Origin: Prorocentrum cordatum
Lineage: Eukaryota > Sar > Dinophyceae > Prorocentrales > Prorocentraceae
Direction of reading: 5' to 3'
NCBI GenBank assembly: GCA_963575745.1
Contig: CAUYUJ010022069.1
Coordinates: 7,501-71,500, forward strand
DNA: 64,000 bases
Under the pieces are notes generated by a model. It was not told the origin of the DNA, searched no databases, and saw nothing but the letters and a program-made list of their open reading frames with translations. A program made the position numbers and the translations under genes. Shown piece after piece: positions 10,861 through 21,510 of this stretch (position 1 is its first letter; each line of letters begins with the position of its first letter).

Positions 10861-11210
10861 AAGGGCGGCCGCCTCCGTGCGGGCGAGGCCGGGGCAGCGC
10901 TGCGGCCAGGCGTGCTGTCGGCTGCCCCGTGCCGCCCTTCGGGCGCGGGCTCGTCGCGGCGTCCTCGCGGCCTCCCCGCCGGGCGGCGCGACCACCCGTG
11001 CTGGGCAAGTTCCCCATCCCCTCGCGTGCGGTCAAGACGCTGCAATGAGGCACAGTTTGGATTCGGAAGGGGCTCGATGTTCCTTGCGTCCCTCCGCGGT
11101 TGCTCCTCTAGCCCTGCTCGTGCACCCAGGCTTCTTTGAAGCCACAGGGGGGCTTCGTTCCTTATTTGGCATTCCTTATTTCAGCAGCCCGACTGCAGAA
11201 GGAGAAGAAA
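10861..11210. other. Unassigned spacer
   Basis: GC-rich, no recognised gene or element. Confidence 0.35.
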
Positions 11211-11214
11211 AAGA

Positions 11215-11395
11215 AAAACGGCATCAGCGTCAACTTTGGGCGTCGCGGAGGGGTTTCTTGGATCTGCGCTGGACACCCCCCTCCCTGGCGAGCGAAGCGC
11301 GCCAGGGGCGGCGCCGGAGACGCCGCCGGAGGGGGGGGGGCCAGCGCGGATCCAAGAAATCCGCGCGGAGCGCCACAAGCTTGTGTTAATGGCGC
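11215..11395. mobile_element. Family B foldback element copy 2
   Basis: The left arm has GGTTTCTTGGATCTGCGCTGG. The centre has GGCGCGCTTCGC-type and GGCGCCGGAGACGCC palindromes. The right arm CCAGCGCGGATCCAAGAAAT continues into CCGCGCGGAGCGCC. The left terminus has diverged more than the right. Confidence 0.7.
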
Positions 11396-11464
11396 GTTTT
11401 GTTCTTCGATCTCATGCGTTGGCTTATTGTGGCGTCGTGGCCTCCCCACTGGGCGAGGCGACCG

Positions 11465-12615
11465 GTTCGTCATGCTCTTCCTTGTCGTCGTCGTCGTCGT
11501 CATTGTCGTCGTCGTTGTCGTCGGAGTCGGCGTCGTCGTCGTCGTCGTCGTCGGCTGCGGATGCTACGTCGTCGTCGTCGTCGGCGTCGTCGTCGGCGGC
11601 GGCGTCGTCGTCGGCTTCGGTGCCGTCGTCGTCGTCATCGTCGTCGTCGTCAGCGGCGGCGGCGTCGACGGCGGCGTCATCGTCGGCGTTGGCGTCGGCG
11701 TCGTCGGCGTCGGCGTCGTCGTCGGCGTCGTCCTCCTTGTCGCCCACCTCCTCGTCGTCGTCGTCGTTGTCGTCGGCGTCGGCATCGGCGTCGGCGTTGT
11801 CGTCGGCGTCGGCATCGTCGTCGTCGTCGTCGACGTCGGCGGCGACGTCGTCGACGGCGGCGGCGGCGTCGGCGTCGGCGTCGGCGTCGTCGTCGTCGTC
11901 GTCGGCGGCGGCGTCGTCGTGTCGTCGTCGTCGTGTCGTCGTCGTCGTCGGCGTCGGCGTGGACGTCGGCGTCGGCTCCGGTGTCGTCGTCGTCGTCGTC
12001 GTCGTCGTCATCGTCGTCGTCGTCGTCGTCGGCGTCGGCGTCGTCGTCTTCGGCGTCGTCGTCGTCGTCGTCGTCGTCGTCGGCGTCGGCGTCGTCGTCT
12101 GCGGCGTCGTCGTCGTCGTCGGCGTCGGCGTCGTCGTCTTCGGCGTCGTCGTCGGCTTCGTTCCCCGCTGCTGGCCGCAGGGCGTCGGCGCCGCGCCCAC
12201 CTCCTGGTCGTCGTCGTCGTTGTCGTCGGCGTCGGCATCGGCGTCGGCGTTGTCGTCGGCGTCGGCATCGTCGTCGTCGTCGTCGACGTCGGCGGCGACG
12301 TCGTCGACGGCGGCGGCGGCGTCGGCGTCGGCGTCGGCGTCGTCGTCGTCGTCGTCGGCGGCGGCGTCGTCGTGTCGTCGTCGTCGTGTCGTCGTCGTCG
12401 TCGGCGTCGGCGTGGACGTCGGCGTCGGCTCCGGTGTCGTCGTCGTCGTCGTCGTCGTCATCGTCGTCGTCGTCGTCGGCGTCGGCGTCGTCGTCTTCGG
12501 CGTCGTCGTCGTCGTCGTCGGCGTCGGCGTCGTCGTCTGCGGCGTCGTCGTCGTCGTCGTCGGCGTCGGCGTCGTCGTCTTCGGCGTCGTCGTCGGCTTC
12601 GTTCCCCGCTGCTGG
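11465..12615. repeat. Large GTC/GGC array with internal duplication
   Basis: About 1.1 kb of GTC triplets with regular GGCGTCGGCGTC interruptions. A unit of about 440 bp is duplicated. The junction marker TTCCCCGCTGCTGGCCGCAG occurs at about 12160 and again at about 12600, and TCGTCGTGTCGTCGTCGT recurs in both halves. Very long frames run through it on both strands (poly-Val, Ser, Arg, Asp or Thr). I treat these as a consequence of the triplet period. Confidence 0.85.
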
Positions 12616-12769
12616 CCGCAGGGCGTCGGCGCCGCGCCCCGGCGGTGCGCGCCGCAGGAGGAGGCGCCGACGCCCGGGCAGAAGAGAGCGTCCTGGCAAG
12701 GGGGGGGGTGCGGGTGATGCAGCGCGGCGAGATCACCATCGTGGAAGCTCAGAGTGAGGGCGCCCAGAG

Positions 12770-12945
12770 TAGGGGAACAGAAAGTGTCATAAACATAAGA
12801 ACTCGGAGGTCCGCGCGGATTTCTCGGATCGGCGCTGGGGCCCCCCGGCGGCGCCTCCGGCGCCGAGGGAGGGGGTCCAGCGCCGATCCGAGAAATCCGC
12901 GCGGACCTCCGAGTTTTTATGTTTATGCCACTTCTTGTTCCCCTA
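12770..12945. mobile_element. Family B foldback element copy 3 (best preserved)
   Basis: The inverted repeat starts at TAGGGGAACA and runs through CATAAACATAAGAACTCGG and TCCGCGCGGATTTCTCGG to GGCGCTGG. It is mirrored almost perfectly on the right, ending TTGTTCCCCTA. A GGCGGCGCCTCCGGCGCC palindrome forms the apex. This copy best defines the family's outer ends. Confidence 0.85.
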
Positions 12946-13370
12946 AAGAGGCCCCTGAACTGTCCCCCAGAGGCCCCCCGAGAGCGCTTCGAAGAGACCC
13001 GCAGAGGCACCCATGAGGACTGAGGACTCTGACCCACGCCGGTGTCGCCGCCGACGCCGCCGCCGCCGTTGTCGTCGCTCCCCTTCCGGGTCGGCGGCAC
13101 CGGCCGTATAAGACTTTCGCAGCCACAGCCGTGGAAGGTCGGAGCGAGGGCACGTCGGCATGGAGGCCCCGGCCGCAGCTGCTCTTGGGGTGCCAGCGCA
13201 GCGTCAAGCACACGCCGCCGTCGGGGACCCATCGGAGCGCACCACGGCTGCAGAAGCACCAGGCCCTCGGACAGAAACGAGCGAGCAGCACGCTGACGGG
13301 CCGCCAACGGCGACGTGGCTGCAATGGGACTCCGCGGCGAGGATTCTGCTTGCTGCCGTCGCTGCTGCTG
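12946..13370. other. Unassigned, weak coding-like patch on - strand
   Basis: About 13080-13290 on the - strand encodes a moderately natural frame (WVPDGGVCLTLRWHPKSSCG). It lacks identifiable splice sites or a family match, so no gene is called. Confidence 0.2.
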
Positions 13371-13374
13371 TCGT

Positions 13375-13660
13375 CATCGCCCGCGACCCCCCCCCCCGCG
13401 ACCCCCCCGCGACCCCCCCCCCCCCCGCGACCCACCCGCGACACACTCCGCGCCCGCCCCCTCACTCTTATCCACCATTGCACGCTGCGGCGTGAACCGA
13501 ACCCTCCACCCCAAGAACACCGTGTTTTTATTCGCGGCGATAATGGGCGTTGTGGCGGGGGAGTGGGGGGGCGGGGCAGGCAGAGTGGGGGGGGGGCGTA
13601 ACGTAACGCCCCCGCCCCCCACCCCTCCCCCCCCTCCTCCCCGCGGTGTAGCTCTGGCAC
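13375..13660. repeat. C-rich and G-rich low-complexity block
   Basis: CGCGACCCCCC tandem units (13378-13440) are followed by G-rich then C-rich runs around 13550-13640. The CGACCC unit resembles the larger array at 62.8-63.1 kb. Confidence 0.7.
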
Positions 13661-14700
13661 CACAGGGTGTGGTACTGTGCGCACAGAGGAACTCCGAGAC
13701 CGCCAGCAGGCGCCCAAGAGGGCCCGAAGCGGCCCCCAAGAGGCCCAAAGGAGGCCCCCAAATAGTCCCCAAATTACCCTTTTTGGGCCCGGGACTGTCG
13801 GCGGCGCAAGGGGTGCGGCGGGTTCAAATATCGTGGCGACCTCGGCGCTGGTTCCTGCCACTGCGGGAGGATCGTTCCACCTTGCACGACCGGCCGTCTC
13901 CGAAACGTGAGATCGTTCAACATCGACCGATTCTGGGTCGCCTGCGGCGTCCAACGTTGAACGCCGGCGGCGTGGCCGCCGCCGGTCGATCCTCATCCAT
14001 GATCCTCCCCCTCTTCCTCCTCATCCTCTCCCTCATCGATCCCCCTCCTCCTAGATCCTCCTTCTCTTCTTCCTCCTCGATCCTCCTCCTCTTCTCCTCC
14101 TCACCTTCTGTGTTTGGAATCCCTGCTGCCGCCTCCCCCCTCGATCAACCTCGCACCGGGCGGCGGGAGGTCCACGTCGGCGCAGGAACCGCACGCATGC
14201 GCGAGTGCTGCGGCGAACTCGTCCAGGGCCGCCTCGAGAAGGAGCGGGGCGTCCTCGGGGCGGGAGGGGGGCGGGAAGGGAGGGGGGTCGCACATGGACA
14301 ATACAGTCGTCCCGTTACCACTGGGAAAGCCAAAAAAGTAACGAAGGGGCTTTCTGGCCACGGCGAGCATTCAATCGACAACGAAGATGCTTCTCGACCT
14401 GGGTCTGAGGAACGGCCCGAAAAAACAGACCCCTCCCGAGCTCAGGGTGGCCTCGGTTGTACGGAAGTTCGGACCCTGCAGCGCAAGATACCCCCTCGAA
14501 GCCCCCAACTGATATGGAGGTTGCGGCAATGGAAGGGGCTTGCGTGGACAGACATATCCAAACCCCAACACCATCACCCAGACTGAACTCAGCATTGGTT
14601 TCGCGGGCGGGGCGGGGGGGTGTAGGGTAAGGGTGAACATACCCCCCTCTAACGTATATGGGTTCCAAGCTATTGTCCATCCACTGGAGGGGAGGGGCAG
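13661..14700. other. Unassigned stretch with simple repeats
   Basis: Contains a GGCCCCCAAGAGGCCC run (about 13715-13770) and CCTC-rich tracts (13990-14110). No frame has convincing protein composition. Confidence 0.35.
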
Positions 14701-14719
14701 GAGCGCAAGGAGGCAGCTC

Positions 14720-14771
14720 CTCCTCCTCCTCCTCCTCCTCCTCCTCCTCCTCTTCCTCCTCCTCCTCCTCA
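14720..14771. repeat. (CTC)n microsatellite
   Basis: CTC triplets with one TTC interruption, running directly into the 90-bp minisatellite. Confidence 0.85.
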
Positions 14772-14773
14772 GC

Positions 14774-15313
14774 CGCGTGTGGGCGACACCCCAATTTCGG
14801 CACACGCCTCACGCGTGCCGTGGCCCCAGAGGGAGCTCCACCTGAGGCCACAGTGGCGAAGCCCGCATGTGGGCGACACCCCTATTTCGGCACACGCCTC
14901 ACGCGTTTCGTGGCCCCACAGGGAGCTCCACCTGAGGCCCCAGTGGCGAAGCCCGCATGTGGGCGACACCCCCGCTTCGGCACACGCCTCACGCGCTTCG
15001 TGGCCCCACAGGGAGCTCCAGCTGAGGCCCCAGTGACGAAGCCCGCATGTGGGCGACACCCCCGTTTCGGCTCACGCCTCACGCGTTTCGTGGCACCTTA
15101 GGAAGCTCCGCCTGAGGCCACAGTGGCGAAGCCCGCATGTGGGCGACACCCTTGCTCCGGCACACCAGTCACACGTTTCGTGGCCACCACAGGGGGTTCA
15201 CAGAAGGCCCCAGCTGCACAACCCGCACGTGGGCGACACCCCTGTTCCGGCACACCTCTCACACGTTTCGTGGCTCCACAAGGAGCTCCACCGAAGGCCC
15301 CAGCGACACAGCC
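14774..15313. repeat. Six 90-bp minisatellite units in perfect register
   Basis: TGTGGGCGACACC recurs exactly every 90 bp (14778, 14868, 14958 and so on), giving six units with substitutions but no indels. Because 90 is a multiple of three, frames persist across the array on both strands. One + frame gives a 30-residue repeat with ACGRHP and GTRLTRFVAPQGAP. Whether any frame is translated cannot be told here. Confidence 0.9.
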
Positions 15314-16196
15314 CGCATGCTAGCGTTTCCCCATAGGGGGTTCCACCTCAGACGGTACTCACCGTTGCGGTGCTCACAACTGCGTATGGTTGGGTTCTTC
15401 GCCAGACTAATGCTTTCCCAGAGCACGCCAGATCCCCCAACAGCCAACCAACACGAAGAGCACGATGGGGACCGCGACGGGCTCACAGATGTGCCGACAA
15501 GAGCGGCAGGCCGAGCCGGCTGCCTCAGCCGTCACCGACCTGCCCAGGGGCGGGAGCAAGAGGAAGAAGGAGGTGGACCGAGAACCCGGGAGGCTCTGCG
15601 AACCGAACTGCCCACCCCCTGCTCGGGGATCTCTGAGACGCCGCGGCTCCGGAGGGCGCGTCGGGCGCCGCGGCCGCTCTAGAGCGGCTCGCCCCTGCCG
15701 AGCCGCTCTGTGGATTGCTCGTTCTCTCCGGCGGGGTCTGGCACAGCCCCGGTCTGCAGGGCCCCGGCTTCCGGGATCTCGGCCTGCCCTCCAGGAGAGA
15801 GAGGGCCCGCCCCTCGGAGGGGGGAACGAGGCGCCTGGAAGTCTGGAGGGGAGAACACGCACGGAGAGCGAGGATGGGGCGTGGTCTCTCACAGCATGGG
15901 GACGAGGAGAAGATGTTCACCACTGGCGGACAGTCTGAAGTCTGAAGGACCTGTGGTAGCTGTTGACCAGTGGCCAAAGGCATGCCGCGCCAGCTGATTG
16001 CCCGACTAGATCGGAGCTCGGCAGCACGGTAGTTTCGAACACCTTGAGCACCTAATTCTGTGCGAGCTGGCCAGCGCGCCTGGACACAAAAGCAGGACGC
16101 CTGACCTGCGCGCCTGACGCACTCCTGCAGCATTGCACTGGAGGGGGCCCGGCACTGCGATCCGCTGTTTGCGGGGCAGAGACCAGAAACCTCGGC
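15314..16196. other. Unassigned spacer
   Basis: No recognised gene or element. Confidence 0.4.
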
Positions 16197-16199
16197 TTA

Positions 16200-16399
16200 C
16201 TCGGGAGCGGCCAAGAGGGGGGTGTCCAAGAGGGGGGGGTGCAAATCATGACTGGCGGCATGTGCGGGGCCCAGCGGGGGGGCCAGGGACGTAACGAAAT
16301 AAGAAGAGGCACCATGAAACCTGGGGAAGTATCATGACCCCCGCCATGATATCCATCCACCCCCCCCTAGTCATGACCCCCCTCTTTTCCGCCCCCGGC
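16200..16399. mobile_element. Family C MITE copy 1 (Harbinger-like)
   Basis: The left end CTCGGGAGCGGCCAAGAGGG mirrors the right end CCCTCTTTTCCGCCCCCGGC. The body contains AAATCATGACTGGCGGCATG and AAATAAGAAGAGGC, shared with copies at 56.4 and 58.2 kb. TTA flanks both sides (16197-16199 and 16400-16402), the target preference of PIF/Harbinger elements. It is non-coding. Confidence 0.75.
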
Positions 16400-16689
16400 T
16401 TACAGCACGCTCAACCTTTGTGGGTGCGCCCCCCGGGAACTCGCGAGCCCGACGGGCCAGAGGCTCGACACCAACCAGCCCGTCAGGTCAGGTACAGCCC
16501 ATTCGGAAGAAGTTGGTAGAAGCATGAAGGAAAAAGGGTGGGGTAGGTTGGATGTCAGCACTTCGCTGTGTGCATCCCGGTTCCTGAGGATCCCTGCGCG
16601 TCCGGACTCCTCCCTGGTGCTCTCCAAAGCTTCCTGGATGTCCAGGATGGCTTCCAAGGTGGCTCAGGTAGGCCTCCACGGCTCCAACA

Positions 16690-17160
16690 ACTTGCCTCGG
16701 ATGGCCCCAAGACGGCTCAAGATTGGCTCGAGACGGCCTCAGAGGCCTCTATGATGACGGCCCGAGAAGGCTTCCAACCGGATCCCAAGCCGAAGGACCA
16801 TCGGATCAAGACACTCCCAACGGCCTCCATGACGCCATCCAGACGGCTGAAGAGTGCTTCAAAATTGCCCAAGGCTTCTCTAATGGTTGAAGACGGCCTC
16901 AACAAAACCTGGCTAGAAGGACCCCTATACGGCCAAGGGCGGCACCAAGAGAGCCCCACGTCCAAGGCGGCACAGCAGTTGGAGGGCCTCTCGACGACCC
17001 AGGACGCTTTCGCGAGCCACACGACATGCGCAAGAGACCTTTCAGACGACCAAGAGGGCCCCAAGACGGCCACAAGAGATCCCCAGATCGGTCCAAGAAG
17101 GCTCATAAGTGGCCCAAGGGACACCAAGAATGCCCTACGGGCACCTACAGAAGGACGGAC
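16690..17160. repeat. Degenerate 11-12 bp periodic repeat (GGCCCCAAGACGGC)
   Basis: Motifs like CAAGACGGC, GAGACGGCC and AAGAGGGCC recur every 11-12 bp or multiples through about 450 bp, too diverged to align as a clean array. Reverse-complement versions occur at 48.06-48.4 kb. Confidence 0.55.
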
Positions 17161-17249
17161 GAAAGGGAGGAGGACGGTGAAGACGAGTAGATTAGGAGGC
17201 AAATCCGCCGATCCGGCGTGTGAGTTTGAAAGAGCATGGCTTGAGCTTC

Positions 17250-17435
17250 GCTCGAGCTCCGCTCTGTGTGTGTGTGTGTGGGGGGGTGCGATGTGCTCCG
17301 CTTTCCGCTCCGTCGCAGCTCCGCCCTGTGTGTGTGTGTGTGTGTGGGGGGGGGGGCGATGCGCTCCGCTTTCCGCTCCGTCGCATCTCCGCTCTGTCGG
17401 GGGTGTGGGGGGGGCGCGATGTGCTCCACACCCGG
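17250..17435. repeat. Three tandem units with (GT)n and GCTCCGCTTTCCGCTCCGTC
   Basis: Each unit of about 65-70 bp has (TG)n, a G run, GCGATG(T/C)GCTCCGC and a TTCCGCTCCGTCGCA core. The third copy has lost most of its GT tract. Confidence 0.75.
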
Positions 17436-17767
17436 AATTCCCCGGTCCTGGAGAGCATTCGGTCCCGGACGCCCACCCCCAGGCAGTGGACGGGGAAGAG
17501 GAAGAAGCTCAGGCCGCCGCTCCGCGAGTGGAAGAACATAAGAAGCAAGGATAAACAAAAGGATGAGAGGGGGAGCACAGGCAAAGCAGAAAATGGAAAG
17601 AGATTGCAAAGCAGGAAAAAGGAAAGAGGAGAAAATAATACGGACGAAGGAGGTGGGGGGACGGACGAAAGGGGAGGAAAGAAATGAAAGGCAGGGGGGA
17701 AGGAGAAGGAACGCACAGGACTGCTGCCAACAGCAGCGGGAAGCCCCCCGGATCGGCGGCACTGGCC
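17436..17767. other. Purine-rich spacer
   Basis: AAAGGAA/AGGAGAA-rich DNA on the + strand with no recognised gene. Confidence 0.4.
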
Positions 17768-17960
17768 GGAGGCCAACACAATACTGGGAGGTTTTAGTCG
17801 GGAAGATAAAGGAGGACTAAGCCCCATTTGGGAGCTGTTACGCTGGAGCGGGCCTCGGACTAAGCAAGATTAAGCCGGATTAAGCGGGATTAAGCTGGAT
17901 CAAGCCGGATTTCGGACCATGACAGAATCAGAATTTGACCTCCCAGGAGTTGCATCCGAG
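17768..17960 (+). repeat. Dispersed repeat K copy 2
   Basis: Same order of blocks as 10645-10860, including GGATTAAGCC/GGATCAAGCC tandem units and a GACCTCCCAGGAGTTGCATC end. Both copies are in the same orientation. Confidence 0.7.
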
Positions 17961-18394
17961 AGTAGAGAACCCCCCAACACGACGCGGAGCAGGGTGCAAC
18001 GTGTTGCAGCTCTCCCAAGCCGATGGTGCAACACGTCACGGCGTCCGGTGCGCCCCACGAGCAGTCGCCACACGAGGCGCCAGGCTGCCACTGTGGCGGG
18101 CCTTGCTGTGAGCAGCTTGATAGTTAGGCGCTTCAATCCCACCAGCCCTCTGGGCGTCGGTGGTTTAGAGAGTTTCCTCTTCCATCCCTCCTTCTTCCCC
18201 TTCGGGGAAGGGTTTATCACTGTTCCCTATTGATAAAAGCTCCCTCCCCCAGGCGACTGGGGGCCAACCCGAGTCCATGACAACAGCCCCCACCATCCCT
18301 TTATAAAAAAAAACACTCTGCCTCCAAATTCGGAACATGCGCAGCCAACCCGATGCGGCCCCCCCCACCATCCCTGTCAAAAAACAATACAGAG

Positions 18395-18587
18395 TACACT
18401 TGGCGGCGGCGGCGGCTGCGCCGGCTGCGGCGGCGGCGGCGGCGGCGGCGGCGGCTGCGGCGGCGGCGGCGGCGGCGGTGGCGGCGGGGGGGGCGGCGGC
18501 GGCGGCGGGCGGCTGCGGCGGCGGAGGCGGCGGCGGCGCGGCGGCGGCGGTGGCGGCAGCGGCTGCGGCTGCGGTTTGGCAGCGGGG

Positions 18588-18631
<44 letters not shown>

Positions 18632-18755
18632 GGCGGCGGGCGGCGGCGGCGGCGGCGGCGGGCGGCGGCGGCGGCGGCGCGGCGCGGCGCGGCGGCGGCG
18701 GCGGCAGCGGCGGCGGCGGCGGCGGCGGCGGAGGCGGCGGCGGCGGCGGCGGATT
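18395..18755. repeat. Large (GGC)n array
   Basis: About 360 bp of GGC triplets with CTGC, GGGG and CGCGG interruptions. It yields poly-Ala/Gly/Arg or poly-Pro frames on both strands. No gene is called. Confidence 0.9.
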
Positions 18756-18885
18756 GGCCCCCAGTAGCTGCCCATCCAAAGACGACTGCTGAATATGCTG
18801 AGGCTCGGGCCAGACTCGGGTGCTACGTATGTGTTGGGAGGGCGGGTGGGAGTGAGCGAGACGGCTTGCGGGCGGGGAGGGGGTC

Positions 18886-19962
18886 TTGACCCCTCCCCCT
18901 ACCCCCTCCCCCGGACCTGGACGGGGTCAGGGCGTCCAAAACGGCCTCGGCGAGGAAGCCAAAATCATAGGTTTTTCTACGGTTTGGGCCCCATTTTGGC
19001 CTCCTGAGGGGGGGGCTGTAGTTAGTACCCCCCCTCCTGTGATCGATCTCACCCAAGATGACCCAAAGATGGCCCCCAAGGCTCCCAAGGGTGCCCCAAG
19101 AGGGCCCCAAGAGGTGGCCAGGAAGCCCCAAGAGGCCCCCAGGATAACCCTCAGAGGCTCCCAAAAGACCCCCAACGAGTGGAACGACGCATTGGCAGCT
19201 AATTCAAACCAGTGCCCGCGATGCTTTCGGCCAGTCAAGATTTACCAGCCGGAGGTCGCAGCCAACGACGGAGGCCAGGGTGGCAAAGGCGGCAGCGGGC
19301 GCAGCGGTGGCACAGCAGGAGGCAACCAGCTCCAGCATGCCGTAGCCGCGGCGCCCGCGGAGATCCTCGCTCGGGCTCTCGGCGTCGCCAAAGACCCGCT
19401 GCTGCAGGCTGCGCTGACGGCGGCCGTCCAGCGGCAGGGGCAGCCCGCGGCCCCCCCGCAGACCGCCGCGGAGGCCGTCGGGAGGGCAGCGAGCGCCTGG
19501 GAGGACGCCAACTGCAAGCACGGCCTAGCAGCTCGGCAAGTGGCCAGATGCCGCGAGGCGCTGAGTCGGGCTGAGAATAAAGAAGCGGAGACCGTACGCG
19601 TTCTGGCTGAGGCAGAGATCGCTCGTCGGCTGGCTGCCAAGGCCCCAGCCGCGCAGGCGGGATTTGCAGCCGTTCCCGCCGCCGAGGCCGCCGAGGCCGA
19701 AGCGATCAAGGCGAAGCGGACGCAGGACAGCAACGTAAAGTTAGAGCTCGACTGGGGCACGGATTTCTTCGAGAAGGTCCGCTCGGGCGAGTGCGCGTGC
19801 GAGGGCAGAGAGACAGACGAGCTGCTCGAGCTAGAGGCCGACCTTTCGGCGACGAAGCAGGACCTCACCAACAAGAGCGCCTCCATCACGAACCTGGAGG
19901 GGCAAGATGAATGCCACGCAGGCGGCGGTCGCGGCTCGACGTGCCAAGAAGCGCAAGGCTGA
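18886..19962 (+). pseudogene. LINE ORF1-like, CxxC segment plus coiled coil
   Basis: The first 100 or so codons come from GGCCCCAAGAGG-type repeat DNA and may not be part of the protein. From about 19200 the frame has NQCPRCFRPVKIYQPEV, a CxxC pair. It continues with a long Ala/Glu/Arg-rich helix (about residues 125-345) with heptad-like spacing, for example LSRAENKEAETVRVLAEAE and LELEADLSATKQDL. This suggests a coiled coil that could mediate self-association or RNA binding, as in LINE ORF1 proteins. The frame ends at 19962, while the endonuclease frame opens at 19907 in another phase. That is consistent with either an overlap or a decay frameshift. Confidence 0.55.
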
Positions 19963-21262
19963 CGGCGGAGGCGCAGCGGAGTCTTCTCCACCAGCAGCCG
20001 CGGCGCCTTGGGCAGAGGCGACTCCACCACCTGCGGCTGCGACGGGGAGCGCCGAGGTGAACGCGGGGTGGCCCGTGGCCACCGCGCGCGGGCACGACGC
20101 GGCGATCGAGGTGGAGGCGCAGCGCATCAGGAAGGCCAAGGAGGTGGCAGCGGCGGCGGCGGCGCAGGCAGCGCAGGCCGCCGCGAACGCCATGACGGGC
20201 CAGGGCGTTGGCGGGGCGCCTCCTGCCTCGGCACCAGCGCGATCATCAGTGGGGTCGAGTCCGGCCCCAACGAGGTCCTCGGGGGCGCCTCCACCTCGTG
20301 CTGCCTCTTCTACTTCGGAAGGTATGTGTACCAGTTGTTCGTTGAGTACGTCGTCGGCAGCATCGGGGTGCCCAACGGCGTCTACATCTGCAGCTTCATC
20401 GGGAGCAGACAGGGCGCTTCGCCCCAGAGCACCAGTTGGGGAGGCGTCTGGATCGCAGCCTGCAACTTCTCGTTCGAGGCGGTCGCGTGCTGTGTCGGAT
20501 GGGGGCGCAGTCTCAGCAGCCCCGCAGATCTCCCCCAGTAACGTCACCCTTCTCGGGCGGAAGGCTTGGGACTACATCTGCCACTTGCATTCGTCCAAGG
20601 TGTTCCAGCATTTCGCCATCTGCGAGACTCACATAGGTGAAAGCTCAGCGGGGGAGTGGAAGAAAAAAACACGTCTAGCCAAGATTCGGTGTCACATGAA
20701 TGCCGCCAGACCCACGGGGCGCCGTTGCCTCACGGCTTCGGGGCAGATGCGCGCCACAGGAGGGGAGCCCTCTCTGTCCGAGGGTCAGCGTCAGACTCAC
20801 GCGTTGTCCGAACACAGCAGTGACTTGTCTCAGTTATGCTCGGAGGTTATGAGTATGCTTGACGGGTTTCTCCCTGCTGTTGTGAGGCGGCGTGGTTATG
20901 GCATAGATGTTGTTACTGTTTATGGGCATCATCCCCAGGGATGGGGCGGGCAAAACCTTGAGCGTCTGTCCAACATAGGGGCCATTTTACAGGCCCTTCA
21001 TCTTCCCTGGGTGGTGCTCGGTGATTTCAATTTCCCGTCTCAGCTGCTCTCGGCGGGCGGCTTCCTCGGGAAAATCGGGGCGTCACTGCTCGAAGCTCCG
21101 GTCGAGCACACCTGCGCGAGTAGAAGTGGAGCGTCGCACATCGACTATGTGCACCGCCATCAGCCATTCCGCACATATTGGGGGTGCGAGCGATTCAGGA
21201 CGTGCCGCGGAAGCCCCACTGTGCACTCGTGCTTCAGCTTCGGAGCTCAGGAAAGCAACTGA
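19907..21262 (+). pseudogene. LINE endonuclease (EEP/AP-type), 5' part
   Basis: About 200 codons of Ala/Ser/Pro-rich linker lead into an endonuclease/exonuclease/phosphatase fold. The metal-binding glutamate sits in FAICETHIGE (20617-20640), VVLGDFN lies at about 21015-21031, and SHIDYV at 21134-21151. These are the family's QETH, GDFN and DY motifs. The domain would nick target DNA for target-primed reverse transcription. The frame then shifts: the segment that should contain the final His motif is read one phase over, from about 21178. A domain copy this broken is not expected to be active. Confidence 0.7.
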
Positions 21263-21510
21263 TCACTCGATCGCTTCTGCTCCCCGAGAGATTGCCGCAA
21301 GTTGCTAGGCCCCAGGCTCAGTCTCAGAGTGGGTCTAGGTCGTCTCAGGCTCGCTCCAAACAAGTGGCCCAGCAGGCGGCCCTTGGGAAAAACAAATTGC
21401 AATTGCTTCTGAGCTGTTCGGGGACATTCTTGAATCTGCCTCAGATAAAATCGAGACCAATCCCAGCACTCAACCTCTTCTCGGTACTGATCCGTCTAGC
21501 GTCTCCTTGA
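21178..21510 (+). pseudogene. LINE endonuclease C-terminal end and linker, shifted frame
   Basis: This phase carries DVPRKPHCALVL (about 21200-21235). It corresponds to the terminal His segment of the endonuclease, where a PHC-type motif often replaces SDH in dinoflagellate elements. It follows SHIDYV in the previous frame by about 50 bp, so a single indel between 21151 and 21178 would restore continuity. The remainder is low-complexity linker. Confidence 0.5.

Noticed and set aside
11424-13307. Over-600-codon open frames on both strands
   Set aside because: They are generated by the GTC/GAC triplet array, occur in several phases at once, and encode homopolymers; nothing outside the array supports a protein.
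18165-18889. Poly-Ala/Pro/Gly/Arg frames around the GGC array
   Set aside because: All phases are open because GGC, GCG and CGG contain no stops; no unique protein sequence is attached.
18991-19000. CCATTTTGGC as a third spliced-leader relic upstream of the LINE
   Set aside because: Only 10 bases match and the CTCAAG end is missing (CTCCTGAG follows), so it is within chance.
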